A stretch of DNA of 64,000 bases from Amazonocrinis nigriterrae CENA67. GTDB lineage: Bacteria > Cyanobacteriota > Cyanobacteriia > Cyanobacteriales > Nostocaceae. Numbering within the stretch: the first letter of the stretch is position 1; each line of letters begins with the position of its first letter. The position numbers were made by a program, and so were the translations under genes. The stretch lies in NCBI RefSeq assembly GCF_016056305.1, contig NZ_JAECZC010000102.1, forward strand, positions 12,884 to 76,883, in the 5' to 3' direction. Below, one piece after another: positions 28,201-36,374 of this stretch. The notes under the pieces are model-generated. The model was given only the letters and a program-made list of their open reading frames with translations. It was not told the DNA's origin and made no database searches.

Positions 28201-28479
28201 AGCATTAGTGAGATTAGCTCCTGCTAAGTTAACATTGATCAAATTTGCAACACTTAAATCAGTACAGCTAAGGTTAGCATTGCTTAAGTCAGCCCCAGTA
28301 AAATTTGCGTATTTTAAATTATCTTGACTCAGATCCTCACCACTGAAGTCTGCCCCTATATAATCCTTAGTTAAATCAAGACCAACTTTTTGAGCTAGCT
28401 CGGAGAGTTTTGCATTGGGGTGATCATGAATTACTTGAAAAATCTCACTCAGTTGTTCAAAAGATATCAGCTTATTCAT
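25291..28479 (-). CDS. Pentapeptide-repeat and multi-GAF sensor protein
   Basis: 1062 residues with no membrane segment. Residues 1-35 are a small helical head. About 40-250 are some forty A(D/N)LxX pentapeptide repeats forming a right-handed beta-helix. From about 265 to 990 come GAF-like domains; recognisable elements include ASQIVDEPIFKDSSFAQREKILSA and SELSVPLLDKNGDLRGVLIVASYENKEF. The last 100 residues are coiled and Asn/Lys-rich. No kinase, cyclase or nuclease output domain is seen. It is the last gene of the cyclase operon and overlaps the previous gene by four bases. GAF domains often bind cyclic nucleotides, so it may read the signal made by the cyclase (inference). Confidence 0.8.
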   Translation of the reverse strand: MNKLISFEQLSEIFQVIHDHPNAKLSELAQKVGLDLTKDYIGADFSGEDLSQDNLKYANFTGADLSNANLSCTDLSVANLINVNLAGANLTNANLSGADLTGANLTNANLSGADLIGADLINANLSGADLTKANLINACLRGADLTKANLIDACLRGADLSGAILENSNLSNANLIDTNLTNVDFNHADLRNTDLSGAILAGTNLSGAKLDNSNLSNANFIDTDCTDANLSNANLTNVDSQDADQINCLNSINRRNNSIKTFEELIKADQKIISAASELDRSEIIFDDICKKIEEKFKFDFISISLVMPEQNTIETVYGTGIAKQLVDRVRHPIQENEKLRDIQADIVKTGQTEIISGWDDRFDRGVYDRFGHDKLIRIFTPIFLFYDEKKDVIVDWFQSYDWQENFIQKQQDGRTVFYMKQPPSNATPQIIGTLEAGYENRDRLITSEQASLLAQLLAEQALKIRRISLHYVLETIAESARRFFNANLATLHFLWEPQGRQEGKYIYEVFKGDIGAKPLDEFSPRNNGLGQLAIDQKQVQVLYYSQTKNNCNIIFSEKAHLRGVKAYAAFPLLINTIDEIIPRSISTIRKQEDEQLNTILKGVLYVHFREESQFTKELIRLGKYFVEKAVDAITSVIKYQRVREEARQLSALQSITQSFNEIGSNLVNYIAWNAMNALAADVVIIYEFFQIGERLHTPPTVAGKFLDEDKMRIETNEHTVTQMLIQGGKNIYASQIVDEPIFKDSSFAQREKILSAAGILLKANNDIVGVMFINYRRIHRFSNEEKQIIDSLASSAATAIHNYRWMQSLDSIERQIITEQETLKLVVEKAVEITGAEVGEISTCPPNTEKLITFGYPNTQVSKSVASWEEVKTYEKSRIVNDIKIQQNYKPYFHGANSELSVPLLDKNGDLRGVLIVASYENKEFTKVNLQKLEYIAGLALIAIQYAEKEEAVQKQTIATIDHLSRKLLSKINNDVGTTKVVLNILEKENNSSLNEVDKTLETLTVANDVKETINNLTNKVKETISNLNKDNVESSKDKVNTSLSQLNEQDKNLQQLAGVK

Positions 28480-29099
28480 ATCGTAACAATTACTTTTTTC
28501 ACATAATTATCTAGTTTATATTGTTCTTGAAGGTAATTCAAGAAGTAGCTGATAAAATTCTCTTTTTGTATTTTATCTTCTATTTCAACATCTAAATATT
28601 TAATTTTTATATGATTTCGATTAACTTCTTGTATTTTAAATATTGCCTCTAACTCAAAGTATTTACCTACTTCTTCCAATAATTCTATAATTCCTAGATT
28701 TTGGTGTTGAATGTGTCCTTGTAAACATTTAGAGTTTTCATCATTTAACAATGTAAATTTCCATTGAGGAGCTTCGGATGAACCTTGAGGTATTCCTATC
28801 AAATTGTCTATTTCATTTCTTAAAGTATTACGTTCATGCAAATCCATCTTACCATTTTTTAATTTCAATTCTAAAACACCTCTTTTTATACAAAATACTA
28901 TGTTTACTCCTGAGCTATTATCTAGAGGAATTGTTAATTGGCTTTCAGTAAATGTAATGGTTAAATTTAGACGGAGATTGTGTGATGATTGACAATTCTC
29001 ATCAAAAAGTAATGGCACAAAAGTAACTAAATCACAACAAATACATTCATCAAGCTGAATTTTTGATACAGGTTTTGACGCTACATTATTTTGGCTCAT
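28476..29099 (-). CDS. Unknown protein of the cyclase operon
   Basis: 207 residues, no recognised family. The N-terminal half is beta-rich (LNLTITFTESQLTIPL, VFCIKRGVLELKLKNGKM) with a CICC cysteine cluster near residue 21. The C-terminal half is mixed helix and strand. No signal peptide or membrane helix. It begins 32 bases after the cyclase gene and its stop overlaps the ATG of the pentapeptide/GAF gene (ATGA), which shows translational coupling. Confidence 0.65.
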   Translation of the reverse strand: MSQNNVASKPVSKIQLDECICCDLVTFVPLLFDENCQSSHNLRLNLTITFTESQLTIPLDNSSGVNIVFCIKRGVLELKLKNGKMDLHERNTLRNEIDNLIGIPQGSSEAPQWKFTLLNDENSKCLQGHIQHQNLGIIELLEEVGKYFELEAIFKIQEVNRNHIKIKYLDVEIEDKIQKENFISYFLNYLQEQYKLDNYVKKVIVTI

Positions 29100-29131
29100 C
29101 GGCGGAGCGCCATTTCTGTCCGATGAGCCAT

Positions 29132-29935
29132 TTAAGGGCGTGGCTGTCTTTGTATTAATTCCAACAATGCATCTTGAAGTTCTTGTAGTTTGTTATTATT
29201 GACAGCCCAGTCTAATATCTTGCCTCGCTTATCAAAAATTGTCAGATCATTTGAAGGACGATGCTCCTGTGGCATACCTATAAAAGTCATAAGATATTGA
29301 TTTTGATCCGGTGGATTGAGTTGATAAAATAAATTAGAGACTCCTTTCGGCGTTAGCTCAGTTCTCACTGTTGGCTCAGTTGTAGTGAGGTTGGAGTCAG
29401 AAATCATTTTGCAGCGCCGAACTCGAAAACTTTCATCATACTTTCCGTTTAAGGTTTCTTCGATACCATATTTTTGCTGTAGCTCAAAATCGAGAGCTTG
29501 ATATGTATCTGAATCAACAACAAACTCTCCAAGCTTTGCACTAGCTTCTAGCCGATAAGCTTTCACAATAACGTAGCCTGTAACGCGACCATTATCTTCA
29601 GTAATTTCGCCGGTTGCAGCACCAATACGGAACCATCTTTTTGCTGAGGGTTCAGTTTTATTAGCGTTATGCAATTGAGTAGCTTGATGAACAGCCTCGG
29701 CAAATCTATAGGCATCATTGGCATCCTCAAAGAGGATAACAGCATTGTCTCCGTTACGTGCTATGACGACTTCTTCACGCTTCTGATTTACTTTGTTTAA
29801 CCCACCATCAATAAATCCTTGAATTTGCTGGTTGAGACGTGGTACGATATCTACTCCGTATTCTTCTTCTCCTTTCTTGACAAGATTGCCATATCCAACT
29901 AAATCAAGTTCAACTACAGTCACAGTCTTTTTCAT
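29132..29935 (-). CDS. Class III nucleotidyl cyclase, Pycsar PycC-like
   Basis: 267 residues. The cyclase fold fills about 1-175: the metal Asp in VELDLVGYG, the second Asp in ARNGDNAVILF (GDN instead of GDG), and RIGAATGEI, then GYVIVKAYRLEASAKLGEFVV. The transition-state Arg is present, but the usual Asn four residues before it is Val. The tail (about 200-267), ending KRGKILDWAVNNNKLQELQDALLELIQ, resembles effector-associated adaptor domains of conflict systems. The gene 55 bases upstream encodes a Pycsar-type membrane effector, so a pyrimidine cyclase (cCMP/cUMP) in phage defence is the best inference. Confidence 0.75.
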   Translation of the reverse strand: MKKTVTVVELDLVGYGNLVKKGEEEYGVDIVPRLNQQIQGFIDGGLNKVNQKREEVVIARNGDNAVILFEDANDAYRFAEAVHQATQLHNANKTEPSAKRWFRIGAATGEITEDNGRVTGYVIVKAYRLEASAKLGEFVVDSDTYQALDFELQQKYGIEETLNGKYDESFRVRRCKMISDSNLTTTEPTVRTELTPKGVSNLFYQLNPPDQNQYLMTFIGMPQEHRPSNDLTIFDKRGKILDWAVNNNKLQELQDALLELIQRQPRP

Positions 29936-29990
29936 AGCTTAGTATTCCAGATGGCTTTTGTCCTGATAACTTTTTGAGAATAAAACTCTG

Positions 29991-30563
29991 TTATAAAGTT
30001 TTATAAATAACTAGGCTGATTATAATTGAACATGGAATTACTATAATGGAGGCAATTAAGCTATACAAAGCATACGTAAAGATTTGAAATTTTATAAATG
30101 TAATTTCGGAATTAATTGTGATTTGACTAGCAATGTCTTTGTATTCTTTCTTATATCTGATGCTGAGCTTCTCCTCAAAATAATGCTTGTTTAACATATC
30201 TAGTAGTTGAGTGGGATTATATTTGTACAAATGTCCAAAATAATAAAAATTATCTGTATTATTTAACTGAATATTTGAATTTTTAGCTTGTTTGGTTTGC
30301 ACCAATAACAGGCGCTCTAAATTTGTTTTGGGAAGAAAAGATAGCGAACACAAGAAAGCACAAATGCAAAGTAAGGAAGTTGTTAACAATAGTCCAACGC
30401 GCAAGGAGTTTGGGAGATTCTGTGCTGTAGCTAAAAGGGTTATAGTTGCAGTCATACCAGCACCAGCAAAAGCAAGCAGGACAGCATTTTTTGCTTCCGC
30501 AAACCTCAGCCACTCGTTGACGTTCTGAAAAATCACTAGCAATTTGCTAGAAACCTCATCCAT
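29991..30563 (-). CDS. Pycsar-type membrane effector (PycTM/DUF5706-like)
   Basis: 190 residues. The start NVNEWLRFAEAKNAVLLAFAG is the characteristic opening of the PycTM/DUF5706 family. Two membrane helices lie at about 28-48 and 53-73, then LPKTNLERLL, a cytoplasmic middle region, and C-terminal hydrophobic helices at about 155-187. Family members damage the membrane when a cyclic pyrimidine nucleotide is made during phage infection. It is the first gene of the four-gene minus-strand operon. The effector-first order and the two extra downstream genes distinguish this locus from the minimal two-gene arrangement. Confidence 0.75.
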   Translation of the reverse strand: MDEVSSKLLVIFQNVNEWLRFAEAKNAVLLAFAGAGMTATITLLATAQNLPNSLRVGLLLTTSLLCICAFLCSLSFLPKTNLERLLLVQTKQAKNSNIQLNNTDNFYYFGHLYKYNPTQLLDMLNKHYFEEKLSIRYKKEYKDIASQITINSEITFIKFQIFTYALYSLIASIIVIPCSIIISLVIYKTL

Positions 30564-31268
30564 AAAAACCTGCTCCTTGAATCTACTTATGTTGACCTAG
30601 TAGCAAAACCAGCAGACTCTAATTCACATCCATTTCCTGATCAATCTTGCAATTCGCTCAGCCATTGCTCAATCATCTTCACTACAACTTGACTCATCTT
30701 CAGACCTTGCAAAGCGCAGGCTGCATGTATAGCAGAAGGCAGGAGAGGAGGTGAGTCTAGTCCCCGTCTTGGCTTCTACCAAGATGGGGAACTAGCGAAG
30801 CGCGAAGCGGTAGCAAGGTACGAGCGTCGGTACGAGCGTCACTCGAAGGCAGGAGTAAAAACCTTACTGTTAATGACATTCACGCTCTTCATACGTCCTA
30901 ATCTATGATTCGACTCCTGTAACTGTTTTTTCAGGTTGTCTGTAATACTAATGTGCATAGCAACTAGTGTTATGAGTAGTATCTATACAAAGCCACAAAT
31001 GTATAGAACAGGATTCCAGATTAATCTTAACAATACCAGTAAATTTACCTTAGTATTTATACTGAGAAAAATATATAATATCTGTTTAAATATTTTTGCC
31101 TCCTTACTCAGCTTTGATCCCAGCATTTAAAAGCAATGTATCATTCATATTTATTTGCTAAGGAAGATAAATATATGTTTACATTGCCTACTACCTTTGT
31201 CCTGAACTTACATAATTTTCTAATTAGCCGCTGATAAATCTATCAGCAAGTATTTTGGAGGCAAAAAT
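30564..31268. other. Intergenic region upstream of the cyclase operon
   Basis: 705 bases. It must hold the operon promoter (leftward) and that of the DUF4278 gene (rightward). It contains a gene remnant at 30641-30743, an imperfect palindrome at 30758-30794 (TAGTCCCCGTCTTGG against CCAAGATGGGGAACTA) and GC-rich repeat scars to about 30860 with GGTACGAGCGTC in tandem. The rest is AT-rich and non-coding. Confidence 0.5.
30641..30743 (-). pseudogene. Remnant of a ribbon-helix-helix (ParG/CopG-like) gene
   Basis: About 30 codons in one frame end with HAACALQGLKMSQVVVKMIEQWLSELQD and a stop. This pattern matches the second half of plasmid-type ribbon-helix-helix DNA-binding proteins (KxACAxxGxxMSxVVxxxIExWL). 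The 5' part is replaced by repeat sequence. It is a small fossil of a plasmid-like regulator or antitoxin. Confidence 0.4.
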
Positions 31269-31535
31269 ATGAAACTTCACTATCGTGGTCTAAGTTACGA
31301 ATACAACCCAAGCCAAGAAGCACAACAACCATTTCAGCCAGTTCCTCAGTCAGGAAGAGTTTATGACCTGATGTATCGTGGGGTTACTTATCGTGTTGAT
31401 GGTAATGCGAAATCACCTCAAGTTCCTGCATCACTGGCAGTTTATAAATTGATTTATCGGGGACTCAGCTACTTAATTAATGGAACTGCAAAGGGAAAAG
31501 TGACTATAGCTTCTCAACCAGTAAGTACTTCATGA
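31269..31535 (+). CDS. DUF4278 protein
   Basis: 88 residues of a small cyanobacterial family. The motif YRGxxY occurs three times: LHYRGLSYEYNP at the start, LMYRGVTYRVDG in the middle and LIYRGLSYLING near the end, so it is built from three copies of a short beta unit. A GGAGGC ribosome site precedes ATG 31269. The function is unknown. Confidence 0.8.
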   Translation: MKLHYRGLSYEYNPSQEAQQPFQPVPQSGRVYDLMYRGVTYRVDGNAKSPQVPASLAVYKLIYRGLSYLINGTAKGKVTIASQPVSTS

Positions 31536-31668
31536 GACAGCAGTTTTTGGGAAAATGTAGTTTCAAGAATAACTTGGCAATAAAAAAATGAGGATAGTCA
31601 ACACCATCCCCATTTGATTTTTGTGATTTTGCTCATTTCCAGGCAGTAACCCAGAAAAGATTCAACTA

Positions 31669-33555
31669 TTACAGTTGTGGTACGTACTGCTGCTTCTCCG
31701 GTACGTCAGCGTACTCAGCCACAATCTGACGGAATTCGTCGCCGTCAATGGTTTCTTTCTCGATGAGCAAATCTACTAAGCGATCTGTGACGGTGCGATT
31801 GTCACGTATAATTTTCTTAGCTGTTTCATAGCAATCTTCCACGATCGCCCGCACTTGAGTATCAATACGAGATGCGATCGCTTCGGAGTAATCAGAACGG
31901 GTCATCCAGTCACGACCTAGGAATACTTCGCCTTGTTGGCTTTCCAAGGACAGGGGCCCTAAATCAGACATCCCGAACCGAGTCACCATCTGCCTTGCCA
32001 TTCCCGACAACTGTTGCAAATCCCCACCAGCGCCAGTTGTGACTTCCGCAGGGCCAAACACCACTTCTTCAGCGGCGCGACCACCCAAAGCACCAGTAAT
32101 CCGCGCTTTTAATTGGGAACGGGAAATTAACCCCTGTTCTTCGCTGGGACTAAACCAAGTCAAACCTTGTGCTTGTCCGCGGGGGATGAGGGTGACTTTT
32201 TGCACTGGGTCATGGTCTTTTAACAAGGTTCCCACTAAGGCGTGTCCAATTTCGTGGTAGGCAATCAAGCGCTTGCTCTTGCTGTCTACCAAGGGAGTGC
32301 CTTCCATACCAGCCACTACCCGATCCACCGCATCATCAATTTCGCGGAGGGTGATGGCTTCTTTGCGTCTTCTGGCGGTGAGAATCGCAGCTTCGTTGAG
32401 TAAGTTAGCTAAATCTGCACCAGTAAAACCAGGAGTACGACGGGCGATCGCTTCTAAGGATACGCTAGGGTCAAGTTTTTTGTTGCGTGCGTGGACTTGT
32501 AAAATTTCCAAACGTCCTTTGATGTCTGGTGCATCAACTGTTACCTGGCGGTCAAAGCGTCCGGGACGTAACAACGCCGCATCAAGGACATCAGGACGGT
32601 TGGTGGCAGCAATAATAATGATGCCTGTGTTACCTTCAAAACCGTCCATCTCCGTGAGCAGCTGGTTCAGGGTTTGCTCTCTTTCGTCGTTACCGCCACC
32701 GATACCAGCACCGCGTTGTCTTCCCACTGCGTCGATTTCATCGATGAAGATGATACAGGGGGCGTTATCTTTGGCTTTCTTGAACAAGTCGCGGACACGG
32801 GATGCACCCACACCGACAAACATTTCCACAAATTCCGAGCCGGAAATGCTGAAGAATGGTACACCAGCTTCCCCAGCGATCGCTTTTGCTAATAAAGTTT
32901 TACCAGTTCCCGGAGGCCCGACTAACAGCACTCCTTTGGGAATGCGTGCGCCTACAGCTGTGAATCTTTCTGGCTGTTTGAGGAAGGTGACAACTTCTTG
33001 TAGTTCTTCTTTTGCTTCTTCGATACCTGCTACGTCGTCAAATTTCACCCCAGTTTTGGCTTCCATTTGGAAACGCGCTCTGGATTTGCCAAAGTTCATT
33101 GCTTGGCCAGGGCCGCCTGGGAGGTTGCTAGAGCGACGGAACAAAAAGAACAGTCCAGTAATCAATAATATGGGGAAAATCAGATTACCCAACAATCCCC
33201 AGATGGCGCCATCATTCCGCATGGGATGGGCATCAAAACTAATTCCTTTAGCTTTGAGCTTGTTAATCAACTCAGGAGCGTTAACAGGCAGATCTACCCG
33301 CCACCGTTGGACGCGATTCTCGATATCTTGATCGACTGCTTCGATAATTGCTGTTCTACCGCCTTCGTACAGATCAACACTGGTAACGCGATCGGCGTCT
33401 AAGTATTCCAGGAAGCGACCGTAGGTCATGCGGGTATTGGCTGCATTCTTACCCATGTCAGCAGGAGCATTGGCAAATGCCCCTTGCCAGAAGAAAAAGC
33501 CAATCACTAAAGCAGGCAATGTCCAGAGTGCCAGGACTTTCCAAGAAAATTTCAT
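31669..33555 (-). CDS. ftsH: ATP-dependent zinc metalloprotease FtsH (FtsH2 type)
   Basis: 628-residue thylakoid or plasma membrane AAA+ protease. Two membrane helices (about 5-25 and 120-140) flank a lumenal domain. The AAA domain has Walker A GPPGTGKT, Walker [12 protein letters not shown] and the second region of homology [20 protein letters not shown]. The protease zinc site is HEIGH, with the third ligand Asp further on. Length and wording match the cyanobacterial FtsH2 group, which removes damaged photosystem II D1 protein. It is monocistronic. Confidence 0.95.
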   Translation of the reverse strand: MKFSWKVLALWTLPALVIGFFFWQGAFANAPADMGKNAANTRMTYGRFLEYLDADRVTSVDLYEGGRTAIIEAVDQDIENRVQRWRVDLPVNAPELINKLKAKGISFDAHPMRNDGAIWGLLGNLIFPILLITGLFFLFRRSSNLPGGPGQAMNFGKSRARFQMEAKTGVKFDDVAGIEEAKEELQEVVTFLKQPERFTAVGARIPKGVLLVGPPGTGKTLLAKAIAGEAGVPFFSISGSEFVEMFVGVGASRVRDLFKKAKDNAPCIIFIDEIDAVGRQRGAGIGGGNDEREQTLNQLLTEMDGFEGNTGIIIIAATNRPDVLDAALLRPGRFDRQVTVDAPDIKGRLEILQVHARNKKLDPSVSLEAIARRTPGFTGADLANLLNEAAILTARRRKEAITLREIDDAVDRVVAGMEGTPLVDSKSKRLIAYHEIGHALVGTLLKDHDPVQKVTLIPRGQAQGLTWFSPSEEQGLISRSQLKARITGALGGRAAEEVVFGPAEVTTGAGGDLQQLSGMARQMVTRFGMSDLGPLSLESQQGEVFLGRDWMTRSDYSEAIASRIDTQVRAIVEDCYETAKKIIRDNRTVTDRLVDLLIEKETIDGDEFRQIVAEYADVPEKQQYVPQL

Positions 33556-34115
33556 TTTAATTTGCCTCTAGATGCCATTACAATTATTCACCTTTAGCAA
33601 CAGTCGTTTCGGTCGGGAAAACCCCACTCGCTACAACTTTGGCAAAGCTAGCAAAGCAGTCATTCCCCAATCAACAGCACTGTTTGAGTTTAGTTACTAG
33701 GTTAGGTGTGCAACGGATGTTTATTAATCCAGTTTGTTTAATCTGATTTCTGGTCGTGCATTACCATAGAACCGCCTGGGCATTACAGTAATGCCGACAA
33801 GAATCTTAATTAAAGTTAACTTAATTTTAATACAACTGGGATTAACCAAGCAGAAAATTTCAGATTCGCCAGAATCAGCCAGAAATGAGTTTTGTCAAAT
33901 AGTGCAGGGTGGTGGCGATCGCAACCGCGTCAAACACAAAAGAGCAACCTGCCTTGGGAGTTTCTTGAGCAGCAAGGTTACTTTATTGCAGCGTGCAACT
34001 TTCCAATCTCAGAATATGTCATAAAAAATACATCTATTATAGCCAGATATTTTTCATTTGTATAGTTAGATACTTGATTGCCACCAAAAGAAAATTAGTT
34101 AATGGAACTACAAAA
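33556..34115. other. Intergenic region between ftsH and a lipoprotein gene
   Basis: 560 bases, with divergent promoters expected. Weak frames exist (for example at 33791-34024) but have no RBS or family resemblance. No repeats of note. Confidence 0.45.
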
Positions 34116-34604
34116 ATGTATTTTAAAACTCTCAAATATTTGACTTTAGCCCTAGTTTCTTTAGTTGTAAGTCTAGGAATATTAACTGCCTGTACTCAAG
34201 GTAAAAGCGAAACTGTAAACAATAGCGGTTCGTCACTATCTCAACCCAACATGATACTCAATGTCAAACAAGAAGCAGGGACATGTCCTCAGACAATTGG
34301 TATTTGGACTTTCTTACTTCCTTTTGAAGGTGGTGCTGAACATACTGCTGTGGCTGACATTAGGGATGCTAAGTTGGTTGCCTCTGGTAAGAAATTTGTA
34401 GAATACGAAGCACGATTGCGGCAATCTTATGCATCTTGTGTTGGTAGCGCTAAGTCAGAAAGACCTTCCGTGTACAATTTCCAATTTCGCAATGGAAAAG
34501 CTTATTTCCACTTAGATTTGAGACAAGAGACACTAAATACCACAATTACATATCAAGGAACAGGTGGGTTCCGTCCTTATGTGCGCTGGATAGCTGGAGA
34601 ATAG
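34116..34604 (+). CDS. Putative lipoprotein of unknown function
   Basis: 162 residues from ATG 34116. A hydrophobic signal (LTLALVSLVVSLGILTAC) ends in a lipobox with Cys near residue 25. The mature part contains a Cys pair (TCPQ...ASCVG) and beta-rich sequence. No family recognised. The longer frame from 33993 is rejected because it adds 41 residues before the signal. A terminator follows 39 bases after the stop. Confidence 0.7.
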   Translation: MYFKTLKYLTLALVSLVVSLGILTACTQGKSETVNNSGSSLSQPNMILNVKQEAGTCPQTIGIWTFLLPFEGGAEHTAVADIRDAKLVASGKKFVEYEARLRQSYASCVGSAKSERPSVYNFQFRNGKAYFHLDLRQETLNTTITYQGTGGFRPYVRWIAGE

Positions 34605-34642
34605 TTAAAGAACAACTGAATTTGCAAGCTTTCAGGTACAAA

Positions 34643-34670
34643 AAAAGACCTAGTTAGTGCTAGGTCTTTT
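34643..34670 (+). terminator. Intrinsic terminator of the lipoprotein gene
   Basis: AAAAGACCTAG (34643-34653) pairs perfectly with CTAGGTCTTTT (34660-34670) around a 6-base loop. The A/T ends make it usable from both strands, including for the small gene at 34725-34886. Confidence 0.85.
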
Positions 34671-34724
34671 CAAAATTATGCAATTGATTTTTACTGCCTA
34701 GTGTTTGTAAAATACTCAAACTGA

Positions 34725-34886
34725 TTAGAAGTATTGTCCATCTTCTCCCACCAGAATTACTGGTGCGTTAGCTAAGACGGTAGTATTGGAAGCAGTGGTC
34801 GTTGCCTTTTGTCCCATGACACCAAAAATCACACCGACTGTTAGTAATGAACCGACGGAAATCAACAGAAATTTTTTAGATATCAT
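34725..34886 (-). CDS. Small exported or membrane peptide (53 residues)
   Basis: ATG 34886 to TAA 34725. The sequence begins ISKKFLLISVGSLLTVGVIFGVMG, a signal or membrane anchor, followed by QKATTTASNTTVLANAPVILVGEDGQYF. It is too short for most gene finders. It is flanked by a bidirectional terminator at its 3' end. The next gene on the same strand (35054-35548) also encodes an exported protein 167 bases upstream. Function unknown, and translation needs proof. Confidence 0.45.
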   Translation of the reverse strand: MISKKFLLISVGSLLTVGVIFGVMGQKATTTASNTTVLANAPVILVGEDGQYF

Positions 34887-35053
34887 TGAATGGTTACTCT
34901 TTATCTGTTTGAAACAACTTTAGCTTTTCTTGGGGTCTAGGTGGCTAGGAAATTTTACTGAGCAAATTGGCTCAATCTATCTACTATTGAATTCTAAGTA
35001 ATATAGAAAATATACTTGAATTTGGAAAGCTAGTATATTTTTTAATGCTATAT

Positions 35054-35548
35054 TTACTTAGTTTCTGTAATTTCTAAAGTGTAAGGAAAATACTTGCCTT
35101 TTTCGTATGAACCCACCCAAACCTGGTATTCCCCAGGTAGCCATTCCCCAACTATGCCAGGATTTTTACCTACAAAATCGTCATTACACCAAGTACCACC
35201 AGGGCCTTTAATCATGATGGTGGTGTCTTGAGGACTTTGCACTTGTAGTTTCAAGTAATCAAATTTACTTGTGAGTGACAGAGTGTGGTCTGGTGTTTCA
35301 TCTACAAATCCAGTACATGGGCCAGTGGGTGTTTCAGACCTCCCAGCAATTTGGTTTTGAGCTACTGAACCGCCACTCATCCCTCTCACTTCCAAAGGGT
35401 CTGGGGAAAAATGGTGGTTAATTGTGACATCTCCAAATATCGGTGGCGCTTCTTGAGCATCAGCTACAGTGTGCATTGTTGATGTGATGCATACCGTAAC
35501 TATCATCCACGATAATCCTAGCCCTTTATTTAGTACTGTTTTCAACAT
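35054..35548 (-). CDS. Exported protein of unknown function
   Basis: 164 residues with a signal peptide (LGLSWMIVTVCITSTMHTVADAQ). The mature part is beta-rich. It has Cys in GPCTGF and WCNDDF and ends WLPGEYQVWVGSYEKGKYFPYTLEITE, a layout resembling secreted PPC-like or bacterial pre-peptidase C-terminal beta-sandwich domains. It is probably periplasmic. No operon partner is certain. Confidence 0.7.
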   Translation of the reverse strand: MLKTVLNKGLGLSWMIVTVCITSTMHTVADAQEAPPIFGDVTINHHFSPDPLEVRGMSGGSVAQNQIAGRSETPTGPCTGFVDETPDHTLSLTSKFDYLKLQVQSPQDTTIMIKGPGGTWCNDDFVGKNPGIVGEWLPGEYQVWVGSYEKGKYFPYTLEITETK

Positions 35549-36008
35549 TGCAACTATATAAATTTATCAGTGTTTTGAAAGACACGATTTTTACACAGCA
35601 AGTTCCCAAGATCAGAGAAATAGCACTTAGAAAATTTATTGATTTTCTAGGTGCTATTTGTGGGCTTTGACACAATACAGTTTAGTTAAGCATTTCTTCC
35701 TGTTCTTTCTTCTGTGAGCGTCCTTGGCGTTCTTGGTGAAGCAGTCCGTAAGAATAATGTTTTATTTATGACATTTAAGGAGGGCTTAGCCCACCCTCCA
35801 TTAGTTAAAATTGTTCACGCATCATTTAAGTAGAAATTTTATATAAATAAATGTAACTATTCAGTTAATTTTGCGTAAACAGTGATTCCGAGACTGAGGA
35901 GTTAACTAAGAATCTAAAAACATGAAGGTACAAGGTTGATCAGATCTTGTTACCTAATTAATTAGTTGATTCTACAAAAACATAATTTTTGTACAGGAGA
36001 AAGAAATA
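35549..36008. other. Intergenic region with a long stable hairpin
   Basis: 460 bases between divergent genes. A near-perfect 18-base stem (35618-35635 against 35642-35659, AAATAGCAC arms) with a six-base loop could be a bidirectional terminator or part of a small RNA. A second small G/C palindrome (GGAGGGC...CCACCCTCC) lies near 35780-35802. No gene is seen. Confidence 0.5.
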
Positions 36009-36374
36009 ATGGCTACATTAGAGGAAGGTCTCAGTCAATTTAAAGCTTTACCAAAACCAGAGTCATCTCGATTGATTGACTTTGAACAAGCAGAAATTCG
36101 TCCTGGGATAGTCAATGGCACTTATATTTTAATTGTCAGTGGGACAAAACCATACTTGAATATGGAAGTTCGTCTCGTTCCACTTGTGTACATCCAGCAA
36201 CCTGAATATTGGGGAGTTGAGGTAGTTGGCACTTTGTCTGGAATTGGGCTACCAGCTACTGCACCGTATACAGTTTCTCTTCCAGTAGACGGTATTCGAG
36301 GCAAAAAAGGTATTGAAGTTCTTGGTGCAAATAGTTCTAAGCAATTACCTTTTCCAGATGTAGAGCAATACTAA
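36009..36374 (+). CDS. Conserved hypothetical protein
   Basis: 121 residues, acidic to neutral and beta-rich, without signal peptide or membrane helix. Motifs such as GTYILIVSGTKPYLNMEVRLVPL and YWGVEVVG suggest a compact beta-sandwich. An AGGAGA ribosome site stands eight bases before ATG 36009. Family not recognised. It is a single gene followed by AT-rich spacer. Confidence 0.65.
   Translation: MATLEEGLSQFKALPKPESSRLIDFEQAEIRPGIVNGTYILIVSGTKPYLNMEVRLVPLVYIQQPEYWGVEVVGTLSGIGLPATAPYTVSLPVDGIRGKKGIEVLGANSSKQLPFPDVEQY

Noticed and set aside
32273-33331. 352-codon plus-strand frame opposite ftsH
   Set aside because: Long antisense frame due to codon bias of ftsH; no domain features.
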